DNA from: JBCBWG01 sp039186015
Lineage (GTDB): Bacteria > Pseudomonadota > Alphaproteobacteria > Rhizobiales > Hyphomicrobiaceae
Direction of reading: 5' to 3'
Length of the DNA stretch: 64,000 nt
Assembly: GCA_039186015.1 (NCBI GenBank)
Contig: JBCDAH010000001.1
Location: 1-64,000 of the forward strand
Shown here: piece by piece, positions 44,918 through 53,059 of the stretch
How positions within the stretch are numbered: the first letter of the stretch is position 1
Layout of the letters: the number at the start of each line of letters is the position of its first letter
Made by a program: the position numbers and the translations under genes
The notes under the pieces: model-generated
What the model saw: only the letters and a program-made list of their open reading frames with translations
Told to the model about the DNA's origin: nothing
Databases searched by the model: none

Positions 44918-45997
44918 GTGCTGTCTTTGCAGTGCCGATCGCCGAACAACGCCGTCATTCAACGCGTGCTTTCCGGCGCGCGCTTTGCCGTATGCCTGTG
45001 TCTGGCCATCGCGCCGACAGCCGCAGCGGCCTGTAACGACCCAGACCAGGCGATCGGCCTTTCGCGCGTTGTTGAAATCGACACGAGCAGCGGCCCGCTA
45101 TTCGGTCGCATCACGAAATTCACCAACCAGCCGACCTTTCTCAAGAACAAGGAAATCGTCCTCACATTCGACGACGGTCCCTTACCCAAGGTCACAAACA
45201 CAATCCTGAAGACTTTGGCCGACCACTGCACGCGCGCCACCTTCTTTCCGGTCGGAGAGCGCGCCGTCCAGTTTCCAAAAACCATTCGGACCATAGTGGC
45301 TGCCGGCCATACATTGGGTTCGCATACGTGGTCGCATCCACGGAAAATGGGCACGCTAAAGCCCGGCCGCGCGCGCGACGAAATCGAACGCGGGTTTGCG
45401 GCAGTCGCTTTGGCCTCAGGCCACGCCATCGCGCCGTTTTTTCGATTCACGGGCTTAAACGACGACCGCGATCTCTTGAGCTATACGCAGGTGCGGAAGG
45501 TGGGCGTCTTCAGCGTCGATATCGTGTCCGAAGACAGCTATGCCAAATCCACGTCGGAACTCGTGCGGAAAACGATCGCGCGCGCCGAACGCCGGAAGGG
45601 CGGCATTGTGCTGTTTCACGACCTCAAACAGGTCACGGCGCGTGCGCTACCAACAATTTTGCGAGAACTCAAAGCGCGGGGTTTCCGCGTCGTCCATATC
45701 GTCTCGACCAATCCGTTTCGGCGCGACCGTGGCTACGACTCAGTTCTTTGGCCACGCAGGGCCCGACGCCTGAAGTCGAAACCGTCTTCAAAAGGCGATC
45801 AGGCAGAAGCCATTCCTGCACCGCCACCAATTCTTGAAGCGCCGCCGCAAGATAGCGGCCTTGCTGGCATCCCGCGGGTGCACATCCGCCCAATTCAACG
45901 TCCGTTTGACCGCAAGGCACAGCCAGCGACCGCGCGCAAACCCCAACCCGCTGCAAGCGGCCGGGCCTGGCGCACCACAATCGGCAAGACACAGTAA
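44918..45997 (+). CDS. Secreted polysaccharide deacetylase-like protein, paralogue 2
   Basis: A 359-residue paralogue of the preceding gene with GTG start after GGGGAG. The two share the segment before the domain (LSRVVEIDTSSGPLFG here; VSRIIEIDTANGPHFG upstream). TFDDGP and GHTLGSHTWSH are intact, as is VLFHD. Motif 3 reads FFRFTGL instead of FFRFPYL and motif 4 reads SVDIVSEDS, so two catalytic positions look degenerate. The C-terminus is again a basic, Pro/Ala-rich tail. Activity may be altered or lost, or substrate changed. Confidence 0.85.
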   Translation: MLSLQCRSPNNAVIQRVLSGARFAVCLCLAIAPTAAAACNDPDQAIGLSRVVEIDTSSGPLFGRITKFTNQPTFLKNKEIVLTFDDGPLPKVTNTILKTLADHCTRATFFPVGERAVQFPKTIRTIVAAGHTLGSHTWSHPRKMGTLKPGRARDEIERGFAAVALASGHAIAPFFRFTGLNDDRDLLSYTQVRKVGVFSVDIVSEDSYAKSTSELVRKTIARAERRKGGIVLFHDLKQVTARALPTILRELKARGFRVVHIVSTNPFRRDRGYDSVLWPRRARRLKSKPSSKGDQAEAIPAPPPILEAPPQDSGLAGIPRVHIRPIQRPFDRKAQPATARKPQPAASGRAWRTTIGKTQ

Positions 45998-46063
45998 ACA
46001 AATTGGAGCCACCAAGCCGGCGCCACAACAAGCCGCGACGTCGGCTGGTGAACGAGACGCACC

Positions 46064-46082
46064 GGAGGGCTCAGAGCCCTCC
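46064..46082. terminator. Short hairpin between convergent genes
   Basis: GGAGGGC and GCCCTCC pair around TCAGA between the second deacetylase gene and fccB, which converge here. No T-run follows on either strand, so efficiency is uncertain. Confidence 0.5.
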
Positions 46083-46120
46083 TGAACCTCATCGTGGATC
46101 GACGTATGGTCTGCTGTCGC

Positions 46121-47395
46121 CTACCCGAAAATGTCAGCTGTAATTCCGTCGTACCAGCCAATGGACTCCTCATAGGTCGTCTTGCGCAAATCCGCAGACT
46201 CCCCGGTTTTCGAGATGAACTTGTCCGTCGCCTCGATTTTGGAGTCACCGGCTTTGTAGCGCGCACCAACCTTCACACCATCATCGGTGGCAATCAGGCT
46301 CCAGCACGTGTTTGCATAGCGGGCAGGAAACACCTTACTGCCCGTCAGTTCCCCGCGGGCGTGCATCGCGGCAACCTTGGCCTGACTGTTGGCCGCAAAC
46401 CCGGACTTTGGCATCGCCGACGCAACTGACGCATCACCAACCACGTACACATTCGGGTCTTTCGCCGATTGCATGGTGGCCGGATTGATCGGACACCAGC
46501 CCTTGTCATTTGTCAGACCTGCGATCTGCGCAATCCGGCCAGCCTTTTGAGCGGGTATGATCGTCGCAGCGTCAGCTTTGAACGTTTCAAGCTCCGTCTC
46601 GAACTCAAGCGTATCGACGTTCACGGACTTGATGCCACCGGTAATTGATTTCGGCAGCCACTCCACCATATCGGGATAATGGTTTTGCCAACCTTCCGTA
46701 AACAGCGCTTGTTTTGAGAACTTCTCTTTGGGATCCAGAACAACAATCTTGGCCTTCGGGTTTTTGGCCTTCAAAAGATGCGCGATCATCGAAATGCGCT
46801 CGTACGGCCCGGGCGGGCAACGGTATGGATTTGGCGGCGCGACCATCACGAAGGTGCCACCTTCGCGCATCTTTTCGACTTGCGCCTTGAGAAGCTGAAC
46901 CTGCGTCCCCGAACGCCAAGCGTGCGGAATCTGACCCGAGGCCGCGGCGGAATACCCCGGCACCGACTCGTAGTCGATATCGATCCCAGGCGAAACGACG
47001 AGCCGATCATAGGGAACGCTTGCGCCGGAAGCGAGCGTGACAACCTTCTTCGTGCGATCGATGTCGGCCGCCCAGTCATGAACGACATTAACGCCGTAGT
47101 CGGTCGCCATCTTGCCGTAGTCGCGGCCGATCGAATCGTAAGACCGGAACCCGCCCAGATAGATATTAGAGAAAAAGCACGTGTAATAGCGTTTGCTCGG
47201 CTCGATCAGCGTGACCTCAACGGCACCCTTGGTGTCCTTCGCAACATAACGGGCGACGGTCCCACCGCCGGCACCGCCTCCGACAACAACAAGACGCGGC
47301 TTGGCAGCCCGCGCGATATTGGGCATCGCTACAGCTGTCGCAAGAGCGCTCGACCCCAACAGCAGGTTGAAATTTCGCCGTGATAAGTTCGACAT
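46121..47395 (-). CDS. fccB: Flavocytochrome c sulfide dehydrogenase flavoprotein (FccB/SoxF)
   Basis: A 424-residue periplasmic FAD protein that oxidises sulfide and passes electrons to the partner cytochrome c. A Tat signal (SRRNFNLLLGSSALATAVAMPNIARA) precedes the Rossmann motif VVVGGGAGGGTVARY (residue 36). C73 in YYTCFFSN matches the cysteine that holds FAD covalently in Allochromatium FccB, and C193 (YRCPPGPYER) and C364 (ANTCWS) match the redox disulfide pair. It follows fccA on the same strand within the sox locus. Confidence 0.93.
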   Translation of the reverse strand: MSNLSRRNFNLLLGSSALATAVAMPNIARAAKPRLVVVGGGAGGGTVARYVAKDTKGAVEVTLIEPSKRYYTCFFSNIYLGGFRSYDSIGRDYGKMATDYGVNVVHDWAADIDRTKKVVTLASGASVPYDRLVVSPGIDIDYESVPGYSAAASGQIPHAWRSGTQVQLLKAQVEKMREGGTFVMVAPPNPYRCPPGPYERISMIAHLLKAKNPKAKIVVLDPKEKFSKQALFTEGWQNHYPDMVEWLPKSITGGIKSVNVDTLEFETELETFKADAATIIPAQKAGRIAQIAGLTNDKGWCPINPATMQSAKDPNVYVVGDASVASAMPKSGFAANSQAKVAAMHARGELTGSKVFPARYANTCWSLIATDDGVKVGARYKAGDSKIEATDKFISKTGESADLRKTTYEESIGWYDGITADIFG

Positions 47396-47492
47396 GTCTG
47401 GCCTCCCTACATTGCCGTCTCTTTGAGTTTGCGCGCTCCGTTCACCGGACTCTTGTCGTGTTTTTTGGCCTGTCGCTTGTCGTTGCGACGTT

Positions 47493-47816
47493 TCATTTCA
47501 CCTTCGGTTTGACCTTCGCAAAGTATGCCGCCAACGCCGCCATCTCGGCATCACCCAGGCCCGCCGCAATCGTTTGCATGACACGGTTCTCGCGCTCTTT
47601 CGTCTTGTAAGAAACCAAGACGGCCACGAACGCCTCCTCGGGCCAGCCCGTAATGTCTGGAATATTGGTCTCTGTACCATCCACCCGATGGCACGTGACG
47701 CACTCGTTCGCGAGGTACTCTCCGTAGGCGCTGTCGCCAGCATGCAGATCACTGACGATTGCGCATGCTAAGACTACGATCAGAAGATTGCAAACGATGA
47801 TCACTTTACCATTCAT
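47493..47816 (-). CDS. fccA: Monohaem cytochrome c subunit of sulfide dehydrogenase (FccA-like)
   Basis: A 107-residue exported cytochrome with a signal peptide (IIVCNLLIVVLACAIVSDLHAG) and one haem site C39-V-T-C42-H43. DITGWPEEAFVAVLVSYKTKERENRVMQTIAAGLGDAEMAALAAYFA holds the Met axial ligand (NRVMQ) and the C-terminal helix of class I cytochromes. It lies about 100 bp upstream of fccB in transcription order. ATG 47816 was chosen by the signal peptide. Paracoccus SoxE is larger and dihaem; this is the short form. Confidence 0.88.
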   Translation of the reverse strand: MNGKVIIVCNLLIVVLACAIVSDLHAGDSAYGEYLANECVTCHRVDGTETNIPDITGWPEEAFVAVLVSYKTKERENRVMQTIAAGLGDAEMAALAAYFAKVKPKVK

Positions 47817-47932
47817 ACATTCAGATAATGCTATTTGAAATTGAATTGCAATCGCCCAAGAGCCGTAAAAGGTATTTTGGCAGACTCGCGATTTGGCAAT
47901 GCGACCCCACAAGAAGCAGGGAGACGCCGTCG

Positions 47933-49048
47933 TCAGCTGCGCGGCATGACCAACAGCCCCAGCCATTCGCGAACCGATCCGGACAAGAGATAACTCAGGC
48001 CGAGCCAGGCGCCAAACCAGATTGCGGCAAGTACAATTGGCGCCGAAAGCGTGAGCGCTGAAACGGCTGTCAAACCCTGGCCGATCGTGCAACCGAGCGC
48101 GTACATGCCACCCGTCCCCATCAACACGCCGCCAATGATCTGACGGCGCGCTTCAACGGCATCGTCGGCGGCTTCCCAGCGCCATTCCTTGCGCGCAACG
48201 GCGGCCAGGCCGGACCCCAACAACACCCCGACAACGGACCCGATTCCGAAACCGATCGTCGATCCGGACGACGTCATGACATACATCACCGACGCGCCCA
48301 GCGGCTGCACGAACGAGAACGACACGACGGCCTGCGGCTCAAATGCGTCTTGCGACAGCCAACCCGTAGCAACCCAGCCGAAGGCAATGATCGCACCGAC
48401 AAAAATCCCCCATAGCAGCAATTGCCGGCGTTCTCGAAACGCCCGATCCGATAGCACCCACGCGACAAGCAAGATGCTCACGCCGGCGGCGACCGTCCAA
48501 GGCGGTATGCCGGCCAAAGCAAAAAGGATCTGGTCGACACGCGGGTCGGACAACAGCGGGTGCGTTGCCGCAAAGGGATCGAACAACCATACCCGGAGTT
48601 GGGCCGTCGGACCGGCGGCCGCCATGTAGGCGGAAATGCCCGTAACCAAGAAGACGACAAAGAACTTCAGGTCGCCGCCGCCCATGCGGACGACGGTCCC
48701 GAATGCGCATGTGCCGACGAGGGCCATGCCGAAGCCGAACATCAAGCCGCCAACCAACAGCAGCAGCAGATTGAACGGCCGCTGAACGTAAAAACTCTGT
48801 CCGATATCAATCAGGCCTGCGCCGCCAGCAAGCTGGGTCAGACCGATCGCGACGGCCATCGCAAGAACCCACATCCGCCAACGCCACGTGTTGCCGCCGA
48901 ATAGAACGTCCTCGATTGCAGCCAGCGTACAAAACTTGCCGAACCGCGCCGCCGCTCCGAGAGCTACGCCACCGATCAGGCCGAAAAACGCCGCCACATG
49001 GCCTGGCAGGTTCCACTCCACCCGCGATCTCCCTTGTTCGCAGTGCAC
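47933..49048 (-). CDS. soxT: YeeE/YedE family transporter (SoxT-like)
   Basis: A 371-residue inner-membrane protein with about nine to ten spans. It has the repeated sulfur-transport pattern of the YeeE/YedE family: ARFGKFCTLAAIEDVLFGGNTWRWRMWVLAM near the N-terminus and GMYALGCTIGQGLTAVSALTLSAPIVLAAIWFGAWLGL near the C-terminus. These hold the membrane cysteines that ferry sulfur species. GTG 49048 is the annotated start; a second GTG ten codons later is possible. Placed between soxR and fccA, it probably moves thiosulfate or another sulfur compound or signal into the cytoplasm. Confidence 0.88.
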   Translation of the reverse strand: MHCEQGRSRVEWNLPGHVAAFFGLIGGVALGAAARFGKFCTLAAIEDVLFGGNTWRWRMWVLAMAVAIGLTQLAGGAGLIDIGQSFYVQRPFNLLLLLVGGLMFGFGMALVGTCAFGTVVRMGGGDLKFFVVFLVTGISAYMAAAGPTAQLRVWLFDPFAATHPLLSDPRVDQILFALAGIPPWTVAAGVSILLVAWVLSDRAFRERRQLLLWGIFVGAIIAFGWVATGWLSQDAFEPQAVVSFSFVQPLGASVMYVMTSSGSTIGFGIGSVVGVLLGSGLAAVARKEWRWEAADDAVEARRQIIGGVLMGTGGMYALGCTIGQGLTAVSALTLSAPIVLAAIWFGAWLGLSYLLSGSVREWLGLLVMPRS

Positions 49049-49103
49049 CGTGGACCGGATGTTGAGACCCGTGATTGCTCGTTGTCGTTACCGGATGACA
49101 GGG

Positions 49104-49448
49104 TCAGGCCTCCGGCTTGCAGAACATGTCGTAGACTTGTTCGATCATGACACGCGCGCGGGGATCCGCAATCGAATAGTAGATCAGCTTGCCTTCCCGC
49201 CGTGCTTCGATGATCCGCTCTGCACGCAGCCTGGCAAGCTGTTGGGAAACGGTCGGCTGTCGCAACGACAGCAGTCCTTCCAGTTCGGTCACGGATTTCT
49301 CGCCCGTGGCGAGGTAGCACAGGATCATCAGTCGGGCTTCGTGCGCGAGCGCTTTGAGGAACTCAGTCGCACGCTTGGCGTTCTCGGCCATATCGTCGAG
49401 CTGTTCGCCGTCCTCGAAGTAGGATCTGCTCGGAAGTGGCACCGTCAC
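49104..49448 (-). CDS. soxR: SoxR, ArsR-family sulfur-responsive repressor
   Basis: A 114-residue winged-helix regulator. ATEFLKALAHEARLMILCYLATGEKSVTELEGLLSLRQPTVSQQLARLRAERII is the DNA-binding region, and EGKLIYYSIADPRARVMIEQVYDMFCKPEA the wing and C-terminal dimer helix. C44 and C110 are placed like the dithiol pair that forms a per- or polysulfide bridge in SqrR/BigR, so it should release DNA when reactive sulfur is present. GTG start with AAGGAC nearby. Downstream of soxS; likely targets are the ATT(C/A)-N8-GAAT sites at 50043 and 51544. Confidence 0.92.
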   Translation of the reverse strand: MTVPLPSRSYFEDGEQLDDMAENAKRATEFLKALAHEARLMILCYLATGEKSVTELEGLLSLRQPTVSQQLARLRAERIIEARREGKLIYYSIADPRARVMIEQVYDMFCKPEA

Positions 49449-49470
49449 GTGTCCTTATCAATCAACCGCA

Positions 49471-49866
49471 TCAGCCGTCGGTTTTCGGCGATCTCAGTTT
49501 CGCAAGCAACTGGCCGAGTAACGGGAAGAAGAAATCTGCACCGGGATATCCCCGAATGCGCCCGACCTCTCGCCCATTCTGGACCAGTACAAATGTGGGC
49601 GTGAAGTTGCCCTTACGCAAAAAACCGTAGGATGCAGGCAACGGATCGTGGATGTTCAGCCGGCGCAACGGCGCACGTCGGCCTTCCTCAGTCTTATGGT
49701 AAATCCCACCAATATCCTCGTTCCACTGTTCGCACCAATAACACCCATCCTCTTCCAGCATCAGCAGTTCGGGCCCGCTGGATCGGACGTCGCCTGCGAC
49801 CGCCAGCACGGCCGTACAAATGAGAACAAGAGAGCTGAGGGCGAGCCTTCGCATATACATCGCCAT
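49471..49866 (-). CDS. soxS: SoxS periplasmic thioredoxin
   Basis: A 131-residue exported thioredoxin-fold protein with a signal peptide (RRLALSSLVLICTAVLAVAG). The redox site is C42-Y-W-C45 in LEEDGCYWCEQWNEDIGGIY, and FTPTFVLVQNGREVGRIRGYPG supplies the cis-Pro loop. In Paracoccus SoxS keeps SoxY active by reducing it. Starts at 49866, 49860 and 49854 are all possible. It is the first gene of the leftward soxS-soxR-soxT-fccA-fccB run and diverges from soxV. Confidence 0.92.
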   Translation of the reverse strand: MAMYMRRLALSSLVLICTAVLAVAGDVRSSGPELLMLEEDGCYWCEQWNEDIGGIYHKTEEGRRAPLRRLNIHDPLPASYGFLRKGNFTPTFVLVQNGREVGRIRGYPGADFFFPLLGQLLAKLRSPKTDG

Positions 49867-50099
49867 TGTTCCGATCCGATTCACATTTCCGGCGCAGCTC
49901 TGCCCGACTGTGAAGTGCGCCGCAGCCGCCACCCGCCATCTCAAATGATAGAGCGATTGAAGCCCAATTGGCCCTCATTCTTTGGTTACCGCGATCGTTC
50001 CGTGCCGTCACCAGCGAACGACGCATTGCGCTTCCCTGACATATTAGGATAAACGAATATAAGGCGTCGATCACAAAACTGTCGCCAGGGGAAGCGCGC
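49867..50099. promoter_or_regulatory. soxS-soxV divergent control region
   Basis: This 233-bp gap carries the promoters for both sox transcripts. It contains the operator candidate at 50041-50060, placed 40 bp before the soxV start. In Paracoccus pantotrophus the equivalent region is a SoxR target. Confidence 0.65.
50041..50060. promoter_or_regulatory. Candidate SoxR operator upstream of soxV
   Basis: ATATTA-N8-GAATAT. The outer arms ATATT/AATAT pair perfectly, and the core reads ATTA-N8-GAAT, one base from the ATTC-N8-GAAT pattern described for SqrR/BigR-type repressors. It is AT-rich against a G+C-rich background. Confidence 0.6.
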
Positions 50100-50837
50100 G
50101 TGGATCTCAACATCACGTTTTTTGGGGCTTTTTTCGCAGGGCTGATCTCGTTCGTCTCGCCGTGTGTCCTGCCTCTTGTTCCACCTTATCTCTGTTTTCT
50201 TGCCGGCGTCTCGTTCGAGGAGCTGTCCACATCACAGAACACGACGGCAACGCGCGCGCGGATCGTGCTGAGTTCGATTTTCTTTGTGCTCGGCTTTGCA
50301 ACGGTGTTTGTTGCCTTGGGCGCGACGGCGTCGTCCATCGGTCAGCTTGTGACCGAGTATCTCGATAGCCTGGCCGTCGTTGCCGGGGCGTTGATCTTTG
50401 TGATGGGTCTGCACTTCACAGGCCTGTTGCGACTATCGCTGCTCTACCAGGAGGCTCGGGTCCACGTTGAGCGCAAACCCGTCGGTCCGCTTGGTGCCTA
50501 TGCCGTGGGACTTGCCTTCGCGTTCGGTTGGACGCCATGCGTCGGCCCGGTTCTGGCAGCGATTCTGTTTGCTGCAGGCGCACAGGATTCCGTCGGACAA
50601 GGTGCGATGCTGCTCGCGGCATACGCGGGTGGGATCGGCATTCCGTTCATTTTGGCGGCCGTATTCGCTGGGGCGTTTCTCGGCGCACTCCAGCGATTTC
50701 GCAAGCACTTGGGAACCGTTGAAAAGGTCATGGGCGTTCTGTTGATGATCACGGGCGTGCTGTTCATGTTTGGCCAGATGCGCCACATCGCAACGTTTCT
50801 ACTCGAGACGTTCCCCAGCCTCGGCCAGTTCGGTTGA
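50100..50837 (+). CDS. soxV: SoxV, CcdA-type thiol electron transporter
   Basis: A 245-residue inner-membrane protein with six spans of the CcdA/DsbD family. It moves reducing equivalents from cytosolic thioredoxin to periplasmic SoxW. The redox cysteines are C22 in FVSPCVLPLVPPY and C147 in FGWTPCVGPVLAAI, each next to the conserved prolines. It starts with GTG after a GGGGAAG RBS. soxW follows after 51 bp. An AT-rich inverted repeat lies 40 bp upstream of its start. Confidence 0.95.
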   Translation: MDLNITFFGAFFAGLISFVSPCVLPLVPPYLCFLAGVSFEELSTSQNTTATRARIVLSSIFFVLGFATVFVALGATASSIGQLVTEYLDSLAVVAGALIFVMGLHFTGLLRLSLLYQEARVHVERKPVGPLGAYAVGLAFAFGWTPCVGPVLAAILFAAGAQDSVGQGAMLLAAYAGGIGIPFILAAVFAGAFLGALQRFRKHLGTVEKVMGVLLMITGVLFMFGQMRHIATFLLETFPSLGQFG

Positions 50838-50888
50838 GGGGGCATCTCGATCACCGGCAACACAGCCGAACAAACAGGAGTACAGCTT

Positions 50889-51470
50889 ATGGTGAAACGA
50901 TTCGGGCTCTACCTGTTCGCTGTCACGATTGCGCTCGCAACGACGGTGCGGGCCGCCGATGTCGGCGAAGACGGGCTGCACAAGCAATCGTGGTTCGCGG
51001 TGACCTTCAAAGACATCCGTGAAGACATCGAAACCGCGCGTGATGAGGGCAAACGCTTGCTCATCCTTATCGAACAGCGCGGCTGCATTTATTGCCAGCG
51101 GCTCCACGAGAAGGTGCTCTCAGACGACACGGTCGCTTCGTACATGAAAGCCAACTTCAAAGTCGTACAGTTCAACATGTTCGGCGACGAAGAGGTCACG
51201 GATCTCGATGGTAAGTCGCTGACGGAAAAAACAGCGGCTCGGAAATGGGGGCTCAACTTCACACCCACGATGCTCTTCCTGCCGGAAACAGCGCCCAAAG
51301 CCGGCACGGCCAAGACCGCGGCCGTCGCCGTGATGCCCGGCGCGTTTGGAAAATGGACAACGCTCCACATGCTGCAGTGGGTTCGTGAGAAAGGCTACAA
51401 GACGGATGAGCCATTCCAAAAGTACCACGCGCGCAAGCTGAACGAAGCCAGAGCTGCCGGAAAATTCTAG
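50889..51470 (+). CDS. soxW: SoxW periplasmic thioredoxin
   Basis: A 193-residue exported thioredoxin with signal peptide (LYLFAVTIALATTVRAAD). The site C66-I-Y-C69 is in IEQRGCIYCQRLHEKVLSDDTV, and FTPTMLFLPETAPK is the cis-Pro loop. It takes electrons from SoxV to reduce disulfides of Sox proteins such as SoxY in the periplasm. It overlaps no other gene; soxX follows after 161 bp with its own control region. Confidence 0.93.
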   Translation: MVKRFGLYLFAVTIALATTVRAADVGEDGLHKQSWFAVTFKDIREDIETARDEGKRLLILIEQRGCIYCQRLHEKVLSDDTVASYMKANFKVVQFNMFGDEEVTDLDGKSLTEKTAARKWGLNFTPTMLFLPETAPKAGTAKTAAVAVMPGAFGKWTTLHMLQWVREKGYKTDEPFQKYHARKLNEARAAGKF

Positions 51471-51543
51471 GAAATGGCAGCTCGCACATCTGGTCAGAAC
51501 ACCACCAGTTCAGCGCCGCAGCAAACGTACGGCGGCGCAGCAT

Positions 51544-51559
51544 ATTCAATTATCCGAAT
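51544..51559. promoter_or_regulatory. Candidate SoxR operator upstream of soxX
   Basis: ATTC-N8-GAAT in an AT-rich stretch (ATATTCAATTATCCGAATTT), about 75 bp before the soxX start. It matches the SqrR/BigR-type pattern exactly and lies in the soxW-soxX gap, the second SoxR target in Paracoccus pantotrophus. Confidence 0.65.
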
Positions 51560-51631
51560 TTATTATTGCGATCGTCGCAGGTCACGCTACGGTATGGTGC
51601 GATAACGAGATTAGACAAGGGGGAAGCGTTC

Positions 51632-52096
51632 ATGCGCCCAGTGAGCATGGTGGCTTCAGCAACTGCCGCACTTGCATTCTTGGTTTCGACCGCTCTGGCC
51701 GGGCCTGTATCACCGGATGACGTCAAGATTGTTGACGGCGTTTTGGAAAAATCTCTGACGGGCCAACCGGGCGATCCAGCCAAGGGACGTCAATGGGCGA
51801 AGAACAGGAGACTGGGCAACTGTCTCGCCTGCCACGTCAACTCGGACATGAAGGAAGAGCAGTTCCACGGCGAAGTGGGGCCGACCCTCGACGGCGTCGC
51901 GGACCGCTATGACATTCCAACGTTGCGGGCGATGCTCGTAAACAGCAAGGCCGTGTTTGGCGACGAAACCATTATGCCGGCGTTCTATCGCGCGACAGGC
52001 TTCTTCCGGAACGCCGACAAGTTCAAAGGCAAAACGATACTCACTGCACAGCAAGTCGAAGATGTTCTTGCATACCTCGTAACCCTGAAAGACTAG
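51632..52096 (+). CDS. soxX: SoxX, monohaem cytochrome c
   Basis: A 154-residue periplasmic cytochrome that pairs with SoxA to couple thiosulfate oxidatively to the SoxY cysteine. It has a signal peptide (ASATAALAFLVSTALAG) and one haem site C64-L-A-C67-H68 in RLGNCLACHVN. MPAFYRATGFFRN near residue 120 carries the Met axial ligand, and a C-terminal QQVEDVLAYLVTLKD helix follows. ATG 51632 lies behind AGGGGGA. It is first in the soxXYZAB run. Confidence 0.95.
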   Translation: MRPVSMVASATAALAFLVSTALAGPVSPDDVKIVDGVLEKSLTGQPGDPAKGRQWAKNRRLGNCLACHVNSDMKEEQFHGEVGPTLDGVADRYDIPTLRAMLVNSKAVFGDETIMPAFYRATGFFRNADKFKGKTILTAQQVEDVLAYLVTLKD

Positions 52097-52171
52097 GCGA
52101 ATCTGGCGGAAAGACTGACAGGTCCGCGCCGCCGGCTTACGAACCTGTCCCTGGATCTGAAGGAGACATCA

Positions 52172-52624
52172 ATGGACACCACTCGCCGTGAAGCTCTCGC
52201 CGTAGGTATCGGCGCAGTTGCTGCGCTTACGCTTGCGCCCGTTGTGCCGGCGCTCGCCAGTGCCAATGCCGTTGACGATGCCATTGCAAAATTCGCAGGC
52301 GGCAAGAAGCCAACCGCCGGCAAAGTTGCGGTCAGCGCTCCGGAGATCGCCGAGAACGGCAACACCGTTCCGATCGCGATCGAGGTCGAAAGCCCGATGA
52401 CGGAACAGGATCACGTCACGGACGTTTTGATTTTGGCTGACGGAAACCCGAACCCGGATGTTGCCACGTTCCACTTCACGCCCATGAGCGGCATGGCAGC
52501 AGCGTCCACACGCATTCGTCTCGCCAAAACGCAAAATGTCATTGCGGTGGCAAAGATGAGCGATGGCTCCGTCTTCATGGACAAGAAAACGATCAAAGTC
52601 ACGATCGGCGGTTGCGGCGGCTAA
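52172..52624 (+). CDS. soxY: SoxY, sulfur carrier subunit
   Basis: A 150-residue periplasmic carrier protein. The mature part ends in TIGGCGG, whose Cys148 is the swinging-arm residue to which all sulfur intermediates are bound. The N-terminus (TTRREALAVGIGAVAALTLAPVVPALA) is a twin-arginine-type signal, so SoxYZ is probably folded before export. Beta-rich segments NTVPIAIEVESPMTEQDHVTDVLILAD and SVFMDKKTIKVTIGG follow. It forms a heterodimer with SoxZ, encoded 54 bp downstream. Confidence 0.96.
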   Translation: MDTTRREALAVGIGAVAALTLAPVVPALASANAVDDAIAKFAGGKKPTAGKVAVSAPEIAENGNTVPIAIEVESPMTEQDHVTDVLILADGNPNPDVATFHFTPMSGMAAASTRIRLAKTQNVIAVAKMSDGSVFMDKKTIKVTIGGCGG

Positions 52625-52678
52625 GGACCCGTCAGAACAGCAACGTCCGCATCACGAAATTGGAAAGGATATCCGATC

Positions 52679-53011
52679 ATGGCAAAGATCCGCCCCCGCG
52701 TGAAAGTACCTCGCAGTGCTTCGAAAGGTGACGTGATTGAGATCAAGACACTGATCAATCACAAAATGGAAACCGGGCAGCGCAAGGACCGTAAGACGGG
52801 AGAGAAAATCCCGCGCAAGATCATCAACAAGTTCAGCGCGGCGTTTAACGGCAAAACGTTCTTTGAAACGGACATCGATCCTGCCGTTTCGGCCAACCCG
52901 TACATTCAGTTCCACGCAAAGGTTATGGAAGCCGGCACGTTCAAGTTCAGCTGGGTCGACGATGACGGCACCGTCTACACGACGGAAAAGAAAATAAAGT
53001 TGGACGGCTGA
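52679..53011 (+). CDS. soxZ: SoxZ, partner of sulfur carrier SoxY
   Basis: A 110-residue immunoglobulin-like protein without its own signal peptide, exported as a complex with SoxY. Typical features are PRVKVPRSASKGDVIEIKTLINHKMETGQRKDRKTGEKIPRKIINKF and the C-terminal FKFSWVDDDGTVYTTEKKI strands. It starts with ATG after AAAGGA and ends 48 bp before soxA. Confidence 0.96.
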   Translation: MAKIRPRVKVPRSASKGDVIEIKTLINHKMETGQRKDRKTGEKIPRKIINKFSAAFNGKTFFETDIDPAVSANPYIQFHAKVMEAGTFKFSWVDDDGTVYTTEKKIKLDG

Positions 53012-53059
53012 TCGGCGCAGAAGCGATCGGCCGGAGGAAACGAACAGGCAGGACGAACT

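Noticed and set aside
47811..47846. ATTC and GAAT words upstream of fccA
   Set aside because: Their spacing does not fit an N8 operator and one word overlaps the start codon; I could not support a SoxR site here.
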